Shown one piece after another: positions 17,025-25,324 of a stretch of 59,133 nt of DNA. The notes beneath the pieces were generated by a model. That model saw only the letters and a list, made by a program, of their open reading frames with translations, did not search any database and was not told where the DNA came from. The translations under genes and the position numbers were made by a program. Position 1 is the first letter of the stretch. Each line of letters starts with the position of its first letter. Location: positions 1 through 59,133 of the forward strand of contig JAHWGJ010000009.1 of NCBI GenBank assembly GCA_020054475.1, read 5' to 3'. This DNA is from Thermoplasmata archaeon. Its GTDB lineage: Archaea > Thermoplasmatota > E2 > DHVEG-1.

Positions 17025-18061
17025 TGCATTTAAAATTAGCGTTTATAGGATTCGGTGTTGTTGGTCAAGGGTTAATCGAGATTTTACTTGAAAAAAAAAA
17101 TTTACTTGAAAAAAAATATAATTTTAAATATACTGTTGTAGCAATATCTGATTTTTTAAAGGGTTCTGTATATGATAAAAATGGATTAGATTTGGAAAAA
17201 ATAATGGATTTAATAAAGCAAGGGAAAAAATTAGATGAATATCCTACAGGAATTAAAAATATGGATAGTATTTCAACAATTAAAGATACAAATGCAGATA
17301 CCATAATAGAGGTAACCTATACAGATGTAAAAACAGGAGAGCCAGCCCTAACACACATAAAAACCGCTTTTGATTGCAATAAAAATGTTATATCAACAAA
17401 CAAAGGACCAGTAATAAAAGAATCATTGAATCTTATAAAAATCGCTAAAAATAAAAATTTATATTATGGTTTTGAAGGTGTGGTATTATCAGGAACACCT
17501 GCAATAAATTTATTTAGACATACTCTTGCAGGTACAGTAATAAAAGATTTTAGAGGTATTTTAAATGGAACCACAAATTATATATTAACTAGAATGGAAG
17601 AGGGTATGTCATATAAAGATGCATTAAAAAAAGCTCAACAACTTGGTTATGCAGAGGCAGATCCAACAGGTGATGTAGAAGGATTAGACGCCCTAGGGAA
17701 GGTGGTAATATTAACAAATATAGTTTTAGGAAAAAATATTTCTTGGGAAGATGTTAAAAGAAAAGGAATTACTGAAATTACAAAAAAAGACATTGAAATT
17801 GCTAGAATCGAAGGAAAAAGATGGAAATTGATTGGAAGTGCTGAAGTTAAAGAAAATGGTAATATTGATGCAAAAGTTTGGCCAGAAAAACTATCCATTA
17901 ATGATCCATTAGCAGGAATTTCAGAAGCTACAAACGCTTTAACTTTTAATACTGATGAATTAGGAAAAGTTACAATAATTGGACCTGGAGCTGGAAAAAG
18001 AGAAACAGGTTTTTCTCTATTAATTGATTTATTAGAATTAAATAAAAAATTTTGTAATTAG
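17024..18061 (+). CDS. hom: Homoserine dehydrogenase
   Basis: Reduces aspartate semialdehyde to homoserine with NAD(P)H, towards threonine and methionine. Visible are the Rossmann loop LAFIGFGVVGQGLIE at the N-terminus, NVISTNKGP (with the catalytic-region Lys near residue 126), GILNGTTNYILTRME (about residues 183-197) and AEADPTGDVEGLDALGK with the substrate-binding Glu/Asp. At 345 residues it lacks a C-terminal ACT domain, so threonine feedback is not expected. An unusual 15-16-base direct repeat (TTACTTGAAAAAAAA) near 17087-17115 gives LLEKK twice near the N-terminus. Confidence 0.93.
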   Translation: MHLKLAFIGFGVVGQGLIEILLEKKNLLEKKYNFKYTVVAISDFLKGSVYDKNGLDLEKIMDLIKQGKKLDEYPTGIKNMDSISTIKDTNADTIIEVTYTDVKTGEPALTHIKTAFDCNKNVISTNKGPVIKESLNLIKIAKNKNLYYGFEGVVLSGTPAINLFRHTLAGTVIKDFRGILNGTTNYILTRMEEGMSYKDALKKAQQLGYAEADPTGDVEGLDALGKVVILTNIVLGKNISWEDVKRKGITEITKKDIEIARIEGKRWKLIGSAEVKENGNIDAKVWPEKLSINDPLAGISEATNALTFNTDELGKVTIIGPGAGKRETGFSLLIDLLELNKKFCN

Positions 18062-18094
18062 AGATTCAAACCATCTTAATAAGGATGTATTTCA

Positions 18095-19924
18095 ATGATT
18101 GGTGGATATACAGGTAAAATATTGGATATTGATTTAAAATCAAAAGTTAAAAAAATAACTAAATTAGATAAGGATTCTGCTGAACAATTTATTGGCGCTA
18201 AGGGCTTGGGTGCAAAATTACTGATTGATATGTTACCCGAAAAAACAGATCCTTTATCTGAAGAAAACATATTAATGTTTACAACAGGACCATTAACAGG
18301 CACAACTGTTCAGACATCGGGGCGAGGGACAGTAATAACTAAATCACCACAAACTGGAATATTTTTAGATTCTCATTTTGGAGGCATGTTTGCAGTAGAA
18401 ATAAAAAAAGCTGGCTGGGATATCATTATTTTAAAAGGGAAATCAAAAAACCCAGTTTATATAAATATAAATAATGAAAAAGTAGAGTATAAGGATGCAT
18501 CTAATATATGGGGGAAAGAATGTACATATGTTCATAATTGGTTACAAAAGAAATATGGGGAAGTAAAAACAGCTGTTATTGGACCTGCTGGTGAAAATTT
18601 AGTAAAATTCTCTGCAATAACAATAGATGGACTTAGACATGCAGGAAGAGGCGGATCCGGAGCTGTAATGGGATCAAAAAACCTAAAAGCAATAACATTG
18701 TTTGGTAATAATAAAATATCTCTTTTTAATCCCAAGGAATTTAATCAAAAATCAAAAGAAGTTTTTAAAAAAATACAAGAAAATGATTTTGTACCAATTA
18801 GGAGAAAATTTGGTACTCCATATTGGGTAAATATTGTAAATAACGAAGGATTTCTTCCTACTAGAAACTATCAAGAAGGATTTTTTGAAGAAGGAAATAA
18901 GATAAATGCTGAAACAATGCAAAAAAGTATTGTTGATTCCTCTGGAGCATGTTATAATTGTATAATTGCTTGTTGGAATAAATCTTCAATAAAAAAAGGA
19001 TTATTTAAAGCATTGTCTTTGGTTGGACCTGAGTATGAAACCATTGCATTAATGGGATCTAATTTAGGAATAAAATCAATTGAAGAAGTAGCATATCTTA
19101 ATGAAAGATGTAATGAACTTGGAATGGATACAATATCGCTTGGAGGTGTTCTTGGTTTTGCTATTGAATTATATAAAAATAACATTTTATCAAAAGATGA
19201 TCTTAGAGAAATTGAATTGGATTGGGGTAAAACCAAAGAAATTGCAAAATTGATTGATGTTATTGCTTATCGTAGAACTAAATTAGGAAATATTCTAGCT
19301 GAAGGGGTTAAAATTGCTTCAGATTTAATTGGAGTGAGATCAAAAGAATATGCTTTTCATGTTAAAGGTCTTGAAATTCCAGGTTATGACCCCAGAGGAT
19401 CTTTTGGAATGGGATTAGCATATGCAACTTCTGATAGGGGGGGATGTCATCAAAGGGCTTGGACCGTTAAAGCTGAACTAAATGATCCAGAACTTGATCG
19501 ATTTTCATTTGAAAAAAAGGCTGAAATTGTCAAAGAAGTTCAAGATGAAAGAGCATCATTTTTTTCATTAGTACTTTGTGATTTTGCTCCTATATCTGAA
19601 GAGGATTGTGTAGATCTACTAAATTTAGCAACAGGATTTAATTACACAGTTGAAAGTTATTTAAAAACTGGAGAACGGATATGGAATTTAATTAGATTAT
19701 TTAATTTAAGAGAAGGATTAAAATCAAATGAAGATAAATTACCAATAAGATTTTTTAAAAGATCCTTTTCTAGAGGACCTGCAAAAGGAAAAGTATTGTC
19801 TGAAGATGAATTTAAAAATTGTCTTAATAAATATTATGATATTCGCAAATGGAATATTAAAGGTATTCCAACTAAGAAAAAAATAAATGAACTTGATTTA
19901 AACAAATATTTAAAAATTATTTAA
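18095..19924 (+). CDS. aor: Tungsten aldehyde:ferredoxin oxidoreductase
   Basis: A 609-residue member of the AOR family, which oxidises aldehydes to acids with a tungsten bis-pterin and one [4Fe-4S] cluster. The N-terminal domain has GYTGKILDIDL, GAKGLGAKLL and GPLTGT; cluster ligands Cys286, Cys289 and Cys293 are in GACYNCIIACWN, with the fourth Cys in SLVLCDFAP near residue 492. DPRGSFGMGLAYATSDRGGCH is the pterin/substrate region. The next gene is an aminotransferase, and the pair suggests disposal of aldehydes formed from amino-acid derived 2-oxoacids by Por-type enzymes. Confidence 0.94.
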   Translation: MIGGYTGKILDIDLKSKVKKITKLDKDSAEQFIGAKGLGAKLLIDMLPEKTDPLSEENILMFTTGPLTGTTVQTSGRGTVITKSPQTGIFLDSHFGGMFAVEIKKAGWDIIILKGKSKNPVYININNEKVEYKDASNIWGKECTYVHNWLQKKYGEVKTAVIGPAGENLVKFSAITIDGLRHAGRGGSGAVMGSKNLKAITLFGNNKISLFNPKEFNQKSKEVFKKIQENDFVPIRRKFGTPYWVNIVNNEGFLPTRNYQEGFFEEGNKINAETMQKSIVDSSGACYNCIIACWNKSSIKKGLFKALSLVGPEYETIALMGSNLGIKSIEEVAYLNERCNELGMDTISLGGVLGFAIELYKNNILSKDDLREIELDWGKTKEIAKLIDVIAYRRTKLGNILAEGVKIASDLIGVRSKEYAFHVKGLEIPGYDPRGSFGMGLAYATSDRGGCHQRAWTVKAELNDPELDRFSFEKKAEIVKEVQDERASFFSLVLCDFAPISEEDCVDLLNLATGFNYTVESYLKTGERIWNLIRLFNLREGLKSNEDKLPIRFFKRSFSRGPAKGKVLSEDEFKNCLNKYYDIRKWNIKGIPTKKKINELDLNKYLKII

Positions 19925-19957
19925 TATAGCATTTGATAAAATAAATGTGATGATAAA

Positions 19958-21118
19958 ATGGCACAATTAAGTAAAGGTTCATCAAGAATATATGGGGAAG
20001 CGGCATTCGAAATTCTTGCAAAAGCTCAAGAATTAGAAAAAAAAGGCACAAACATACTTCATTTTGAAATAGGGGAACCTGATATGGAAACTCCTTTAAA
20101 TGTAGTTGAAGCTGGGATAAAAGCAATAAAAGATAATAAAACACATTATGTTCCATCAATAGGTATTCCTGAACTTAGAAAAGCTGTTCAAAATGAAATT
20201 GAAAAAACAAGAGGATATAGACCAGATCTTGAACAAATAGTTATCACCCCAGGTTTAAAACCAGGTATATTTTTTTCAATGCTATCAATAGTTAATCCAG
20301 GAGATGAAGTGATATATCAAGATCCAAGTTATCCAACTTATGGATCAGTAACTTCTTTTTTAGGGGCAAAAGGTATATTAATTCCATTATTAGAAGAAAA
20401 TGATTTTCGTATGAATCCTGATGATATAAAAAAAAGAATTAATAATAAAACAAAATTAATTGTAATTAATTCTCCCCAAAATCCAACTGGATCAGTTTTA
20501 ACAAAAAATGAAATAATGGAGATTGCTGAAATAGCTGAGGAAAATGATATCTATATAATATCTGATGAAATATATTCAAAAATGACATATGAAACAACTC
20601 ATTATACACCAACAATGAGAGATGAAGCTAAAGATAGGACAGTTTTATTAGATGGTTTTTCTAAATATTATGCAATGACCGGGTGGAGATTAGGTTATAT
20701 GGTTACTCCAATTGAAATGGCAAATAGACTGCAGGATTTTCTAGTTAGTGCGATATCTTGTACAACTTCTTTTACTCAATGGGCTGGAATAGAAGCTTTA
20801 ACAGGTGATCAAACTTTTATAACAGATATGATGAAGAGATTTTTAACAAAGAGAGATAGAATAGTTAATGGTTTAAATTCAATATCAGGATTTAATTGCT
20901 TATCTCCAAAAGGTGCTTTTTATGTTTTTCCAAATATAAAAAATACGGAAATGACATCAGAAAAATGTGCGAATTATTTATTAAATAAAGCGGGAGTTGC
21001 TGTATTACCTGGAACTGCTTTTGGACCAGGGGGGGAAGGATATCTTAGATTCTCCTATGCTAATTCTATTGGAAATATTGATGAAGCTATTGATAGAATA
21101 AAACAATTATTTGAATAA
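19958..21118 (+). CDS. Class I/II PLP-dependent aminotransferase
   Basis: A 386-residue fold-type I transaminase, probably aspartate- or aromatic/branched-chain-type. Signature parts are NILHFEIGEPDMETP, YQDPSYPTYGS, VINSPQNPTGS with the PLP-interacting Asn, IISDEIYSKM, and the Schiff-base lysine in DGFSKYYAMTGWRLGYMV (near residue 233). FRFSYANS-like FSYAN near the end carries the carboxylate-binding Arg in YLRFSY. It follows aor by 33 bases and likely makes 2-oxoacids from amino acids, consistent with protein-based heterotrophy. Exact substrate cannot be read from sequence alone. Confidence 0.92.
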   Translation: MAQLSKGSSRIYGEAAFEILAKAQELEKKGTNILHFEIGEPDMETPLNVVEAGIKAIKDNKTHYVPSIGIPELRKAVQNEIEKTRGYRPDLEQIVITPGLKPGIFFSMLSIVNPGDEVIYQDPSYPTYGSVTSFLGAKGILIPLLEENDFRMNPDDIKKRINNKTKLIVINSPQNPTGSVLTKNEIMEIAEIAEENDIYIISDEIYSKMTYETTHYTPTMRDEAKDRTVLLDGFSKYYAMTGWRLGYMVTPIEMANRLQDFLVSAISCTTSFTQWAGIEALTGDQTFITDMMKRFLTKRDRIVNGLNSISGFNCLSPKGAFYVFPNIKNTEMTSEKCANYLLNKAGVAVLPGTAFGPGGEGYLRFSYANSIGNIDEAIDRIKQLFE

Positions 21119-21150
21119 TTTATGATTTATAAGCCTAAATCACATTTTCA

Positions 21151-22017
21151 TTAAATAATTTCTTCAATAAGATCTGCTATATCAGTTGGAAATTTAGCTA
21201 ATTTAACGTCAGCTTTTTTAAAGGCTTCGATTTTGGATTTTGCAGTACCTTTTCCACGAGCAATTATTGCACCTGCATGCCCCATTCTTTTCCCTGGAGG
21301 TGCAGTTCTACCTGCAATAAATGCTAAAACAGGTTTACTGATATTTTCTTTAATAAACTCAGCTGCTTCCTCTTCTGCTGTTCCTCCAATTTCTCCAACT
21401 AATACAATAGCTTTTGTATTTTTATCCTTTTCAAAAGCTATCAATGAATCTATAAAAGTTGTTCCAATGATTGGATCACCTCCAAGACCTACGCATGTGC
21501 TCTGGCCAATATCTTTTTCTTTCAAAGAGTTTACAATTTCATATGTAAGAGTTCCACTTCGACTTGCAACTCCAACATTACCTTCTAAGAAAATACTTCC
21601 AGGTAGAATTCCAATTTTTGTTTTTCCAGGACTTGCAATTCCTGGACAGTTTGGACCAATCAGAACAGCTTTTTTGTATTTTGAGTAATGAACAAATTCC
21701 ATTGCATCATGGAAAGGGATATTTTCAGTAATTGTTACAATTGTTTTTATTCCCGCTTCTAGAGCTTCAAATACTGCATCTTTAGCAAAACGAGCCGGAA
21801 CTAGTATCAGGGATGTATCTGCACCAGTTTTTTTTACTCCTTCAATTACTGTATTAAAAATTGGAACACCTTTAACATCCTGACCTGCTTTTCCAGGAGT
21901 TACCCCTGCAACAACCTTTGTACCAAAGGCAAGCATTTCACTAATATGAAATACACCCTGATGACCTGTTGCACCCTGAACCAATACTTTGTTATTTTCA
22001 TCAACAAATATTGCCAT
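21151..22017 (-). CDS. sucD: Succinyl-CoA synthetase, alpha subunit
   Basis: A 288-residue alpha subunit of succinate-CoA ligase (succinyl-CoA + NDP + Pi with succinate + CoA + NTP). It begins MAIFVDENNKVLVQGATGHQG, the CoA-binding Rossmann segment; GPNCPGIASPG and the phosphohistidine loop GRTAPPGKRMGHAGAIIARG are intact. The ATG at 22017 is preferred over an upstream ATG inside sucC because GGAGGT lies just before it and alpha subunits begin there. The ATG falls immediately after the sucC stop, so the pair is coupled. Confidence 0.94.
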   Translation of the reverse strand: MAIFVDENNKVLVQGATGHQGVFHISEMLAFGTKVVAGVTPGKAGQDVKGVPIFNTVIEGVKKTGADTSLILVPARFAKDAVFEALEAGIKTIVTITENIPFHDAMEFVHYSKYKKAVLIGPNCPGIASPGKTKIGILPGSIFLEGNVGVASRSGTLTYEIVNSLKEKDIGQSTCVGLGGDPIIGTTFIDSLIAFEKDKNTKAIVLVGEIGGTAEEEAAEFIKENISKPVLAFIAGRTAPPGKRMGHAGAIIARGKGTAKSKIEAFKKADVKLAKFPTDIADLIEEII

Positions 22018-22018
22018 T

Positions 22019-23125
22019 TTATTTACCTCCTGCGAGACCACTAGAACGCTGCGCTGCATCCTGCAAAGTTGTTGCAGTTATTAATCCAGCGTCTTTTAAA
22101 ATCTCTTTTGCTGCATCCTCGTTCATACCTTTAATGCGAGTAATAATAGGACAATCAATCCCTTCCTTAGTTATAACTGCTTTTACACCAGTTGCTACAG
22201 TATCACATTTGGTTATCCCACCAAATAAATTCAGAAAAATTACTTTTGGTTTTGCTTTTTTCATAAGTTCAAATGCTTGCTTTACTTTCTCTGGATCATC
22301 CGTACCACCAAGATCAAGAAATACACCACCCTGACCTTTGAAATGGGTAAGTGCATCAAGTGTTGCCATTGTGAGGCCAGCTCCATTTGCAATTACTCCG
22401 ATATTTCCACCGAGTTGGACAAATGCAATACCTTTTTCTTTCGCCTCCTTCTCAAGTGATGTAAGTTCAGTAAGCTCTGGTATTATATCGCTATGACGAA
22501 ACATAGCATCATCATTAATTATTATTTTTGAATCTAAAGCCATAGACTCACCATCTTTTGTGATAATTAGAGGATTGATTTCAACTAACTCACAGTCGTA
22601 ATCTCGAAATAGTTTGTATATCTTTGAAAGAACAATGGAAACTTTTTTTCCTTCTTCTTTTTCGAGACCAAGTTTTGATACAATACTACGAATATTAAAA
22701 GATTGAATACCTATAAGTGGGCTTATCCATTCTTTGAGAATTTCATCATCTGGGACACTTTCTATATCCATGCCTCCAGAAGCACTAGCCATAATAAGCG
22801 GCATTCTTTTAGATCTATCGAGAGAAATACTAATATACAATTCTTTTTTTATATTGACCATTTCCTCAACAAGAACTTTACCTACTTTATAGCCACGGAT
22901 ATCAGTTCCCATTATTTTAGAAAGTTTTTCTTCAGCTTCTTTTAAATTTTTTGAAGTTTTAATACCACCTGCTTTACCGCGTCCCCCGATTGGAACTTGA
23001 GCTTTTAAAACAACTGGGAAGTTAAGATTAGAAAAATCCTTATCCATTGAGACTACCTTTCCATTTGGAACTGCGATTCCATATTTGCTAAACAGTTCCT
23101 TCCCCCGATACTCAAAAAGTTTCAT
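22019..23125 (-). CDS. sucC: Succinyl-CoA synthetase, beta subunit
   Basis: A 368-residue ATP-grasp subunit with KLFEYRGKELFSKYGI at the start, PVVLKAQVPIGGRGKAGGI in the nucleotide-binding fold, ELVEINPLIIT and the C-terminal VFLDLGGTDDPEKV and FLNLFGGITKCDTVA. With sucD it joins the neighbouring fumarate reductase and Kor genes into a continuous succinate to 2-oxoglutarate branch. ADP versus GDP preference cannot be read here. The gene ends with the ribosome-binding site for sucD. Confidence 0.94.
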   Translation of the reverse strand: MKLFEYRGKELFSKYGIAVPNGKVVSMDKDFSNLNFPVVLKAQVPIGGRGKAGGIKTSKNLKEAEEKLSKIMGTDIRGYKVGKVLVEEMVNIKKELYISISLDRSKRMPLIMASASGGMDIESVPDDEILKEWISPLIGIQSFNIRSIVSKLGLEKEEGKKVSIVLSKIYKLFRDYDCELVEINPLIITKDGESMALDSKIIINDDAMFRHSDIIPELTELTSLEKEAKEKGIAFVQLGGNIGVIANGAGLTMATLDALTHFKGQGGVFLDLGGTDDPEKVKQAFELMKKAKPKVIFLNLFGGITKCDTVATGVKAVITKEGIDCPIITRIKGMNEDAAKEILKDAGLITATTLQDAAQRSSGLAGGK

Positions 23126-23143
23126 AACAAAGGGAATATAAAT

Positions 23144-24232
23144 TCATATATTTAAGAGCTTTTTAACCCAAAAATCACATCCAACGATTTTATGGGTAAT
23201 TGGCGCAAACTTAAAATCTTTAATATAAACCATCGTATTCAAACCATAAGTTTTAATTATAGGATCCTGTGCAATCCATTTATTCTCCTTTAATATTTGA
23301 ATTATTTTCATCATATCAGATTTATAATCATCATAATTTTTATAGATCGAAATCATAACTGCTTCAAATCGCCTACTAGCAAAAAAAACAGTTGAGTCGC
23401 TCAATAATATAGCCGACTCATCATTTTCTATATCGGGTGAATTACTAGGATCAAAAAGAATATGATAAAATGTTAAAATTTCAAAACCTAATTTTTGTAA
23501 ATTGGGTAAACGAATTTTTCTAAAAAGATTATTCTCCTCAAATCCTCTTCTTAATCTAGATACTGTATGACGTGAAACACCTATTTCCTGACCAATATTG
23601 CTATCTGACATTTCAGGATAACTAACAATCATACAAAAAACATTTTTCTCAGTATCTGAAAAATCCACCTCTAAACCATGTCTAAAAGCAAGATTTTTAT
23701 ATATTTCATCTTCCTCAAAATTGAAATCAATTGTTTTTTTTATTAACGGTGAAAAATCAAAAAACCTATAGATGCGACTAATTTCAAATGGAAAAAGGAT
23801 CATACTTGGATATTCTTCCTCAAGTAATCCTCTTCCACCAAAAGTTTGAGTTCTAATATCATTAATTTTTCCTACAGTCGAATAATTTTTTGATAAACTC
23901 AATGAAAATCCTTTATCTTGTTCACCAACAGAGAAAAATATTTCTTCAAACACTTCGATAGTTTTGTCAGTAATTTCAATACGTTCTTCAAGTGGTATCA
24001 ATGGACTGAAATTAGTATATGTAGCAACCAACATTTGACAACCCATATTCTGTAATCTTGGTATAATCAAACTTCTGAAATATTCTTTTTCAGATAACCT
24101 ATGTCTTATTGAGGTTACAGTTGAGTGTTTAATTCTTAATTCTTCTGAAAGTTGCTTATCTGTAAATTTAGGATATTTAACAAGTCCATATAAAATAATT
24201 TGTTCTTTTTTTGTTAAATCAAATAATTTCAT
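23144..24232 (-). CDS. Transcription regulator with two tandem winged-helix/sensor repeats
   Basis: A 362-residue protein built from two copies of one unit. Repeat 1 (about residues 7-80: ILYGLVKYPKFTDKQLS, TVTSIRHRLSEKEYFRSLIIPRLQNMG) and repeat 2 (about 193-262: FCMIVSYPEMSDSNIG, TVSRLRRGFEENNLFRKIRLPNLQKLG) match position by position, each followed by a similar alpha/beta stretch. Each begins with an Lrp/MarR-like winged helix, so one chain may bind DNA as a pseudo-dimer. It lies between sucCD and the divergent 15-gene fumarate reductase/Kor/Hdr/Mvh operon, making it their likely regulator. Ligand unknown. Confidence 0.8.
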   Translation of the reverse strand: MKLFDLTKKEQIILYGLVKYPKFTDKQLSEELRIKHSTVTSIRHRLSEKEYFRSLIIPRLQNMGCQMLVATYTNFSPLIPLEERIEITDKTIEVFEEIFFSVGEQDKGFSLSLSKNYSTVGKINDIRTQTFGGRGLLEEEYPSMILFPFEISRIYRFFDFSPLIKKTIDFNFEEDEIYKNLAFRHGLEVDFSDTEKNVFCMIVSYPEMSDSNIGQEIGVSRHTVSRLRRGFEENNLFRKIRLPNLQKLGFEILTFYHILFDPSNSPDIENDESAILLSDSTVFFASRRFEAVMISIYKNYDDYKSDMMKIIQILKENKWIAQDPIIKTYGLNTMVYIKDFKFAPITHKIVGCDFWVKKLLNI

Positions 24233-24387
24233 AATTATATGAATAAGTGAAAATCAAATATAAATTTTTTTATCAATTTATTATAATTTTAAATTTATAT
24301 TGATAATATGTGTAATATTTAATATTTATTATTCCAAATTATCGATTTAACAAAATATAATTGTATTATTGGTAATTTAAACAAAAG

Positions 24388-24431
24388 GTTTATAATGTAT
24401 AATTAGCATTAATCATCTCCCAATTTTGGAG
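24388..24431 (+). promoter_or_regulatory. Promoter and leader hairpin of the fumarate reductase/Hdr operon
   Basis: A TATA-like GTTTATAATGTAT at 24388-24400 suggests transcription from about 24415-24425. Just there CTCC (24416-24419) can pair with GGAG (24428-24431) across a 7-base loop, covering the only strong Shine-Dalgarno sequence of the leader. The remaining gap 24233-24387 is AT-rich and should also hold the divergent promoter of the regulator gene. Assignments are by eye. Confidence 0.4.
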
Positions 24432-24439
24432 GAGACATT

Positions 24440-24556
24440 TTGGTCGATAATAAGAAAGGTAATACTTTCAATATGAATTTTAGATTCAATAGCGACCTCT
24501 TAGAATTTATAAATTTTTATTTTATTTCTTTATGGGGAAGAAGATATCATGACTGA
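24440..24556 (+). CDS. Possible 38-codon leader ORF
   Basis: A TTG-started frame of 38 codons follows GGAGGAG (24428-24434) with five bases between, and its stop overlaps the first codons of the fumarate reductase Fe-S gene (ATGACTGA). The peptide has no recognisable motif. The strong ribosome-binding site and the 8-base overlap suggest it could couple or attenuate translation of the operon's first gene, but coding status is uncertain. Confidence 0.35.
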   Translation: MVDNKKGNTFNMNFRFNSDLLEFINFYFISLWGRRYHD

Positions 24557-25322
24557 AGGCAAACAAGTTTTTGTTGAAAAAAAGAAGGTTAAAAAAATAA
24601 AAGGTAAGGATGAAAAATTAAAAGCTGATGAAATTGAAGTTTTCATAATGGGAAAGAGCTACAAAGTACCAGCAGGTCTAACAATTATGAAAGCACTTGA
24701 ATATGCTGGTTATCGTTTCATCCGTGGTTGTGGTTGTCGTGCGGGATTCTGCGGCGCATGTTCTACTGTTTATAGAATCGAAGATGAACAGAAGCTTGGT
24801 TTTGATCTTGCGTGTCAAAAGGTAGTTGAGAATAATATGTATCTAGTTCAACTACCATTTGTGCCTGGCGTAAAAGCAGAGTATGATATTGAAAAAATAG
24901 ATCCAAGCGATTCAATTCTTTTAGAGATGTATCCTGAGATCGCTCGTTGCGTTTCATGCAATACTTGTACAAAATCTTGTCCCCAAGATATTGATACAAT
25001 GAAATATATTCAGATGGCTGTTCGTGGTGATATAGAACGTTGTGCAGAAATTTCTTTTGATTGTATTCAGTGTGGACTGTGTGCAATGCGTTGCCCAGCT
25101 GATATTAAACATTATCATTTAGCTCAACTCGCTCGAAGATTGCGTGGTAAATATATTGATCCAAGATCTAAAAATCTGGCAAATAGAGTTAAGGAAATTG
25201 ATCAGCGAAAATATGATGAAGAGATAGTTAAACTTATTAAAATGCCAAATAAAGACATAAAAGAATTGTATGTTAAAAGAAAGATCGAAGCTGAAGATGA
25301 AGGAGATCTTGGAGGTGACTAA
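24549..25322 (+). CDS. Fumarate reductase-like iron-sulfur subunit (TfrB N-terminal type)
   Basis: A 257-residue electron-transfer subunit. After a basic N-terminal tail, a [2Fe-2S] ferredoxin domain has Cys61, 63, 68, 71 and 89 (GCGCRAGFCGACS). Two [4Fe-4S] motifs follow: Cys134/137/140/144 (CVSCNTCTKSCP) and Cys172/175/178/182 (CIQCGLCAMRCP). Two CxxCxxCxxxCP sites are the HdrC/TfrB pattern rather than the 3Fe-4S arrangement of classical SdhB. Methanogen TfrB continues into an HdrB-like CCG domain; this protein stops before it, while a separate HdrB is encoded 8 kb downstream. No membrane anchor gene is present, so the enzyme is probably soluble. First main gene of the operon. Confidence 0.87.
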   Translation: MTEGKQVFVEKKKVKKIKGKDEKLKADEIEVFIMGKSYKVPAGLTIMKALEYAGYRFIRGCGCRAGFCGACSTVYRIEDEQKLGFDLACQKVVENNMYLVQLPFVPGVKAEYDIEKIDPSDSILLEMYPEIARCVSCNTCTKSCPQDIDTMKYIQMAVRGDIERCAEISFDCIQCGLCAMRCPADIKHYHLAQLARRLRGKYIDPRSKNLANRVKEIDQRKYDEEIVKLIKMPNKDIKELYVKRKIEAEDEGDLGGD

Positions 25323-25324
25323 TT

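Noticed and set aside
17087-17115. Short direct repeat in hom as a mobile or regulatory repeat
   Set aside because: Two copies only, in frame, giving LLEKK twice; best explained as slippage in an A-rich coding stretch.
24763-25086. Antisense frame inside the fumarate reductase Fe-S gene
   Set aside because: The Cys-rich sense frame is unambiguous; the antisense product has no family-like features.
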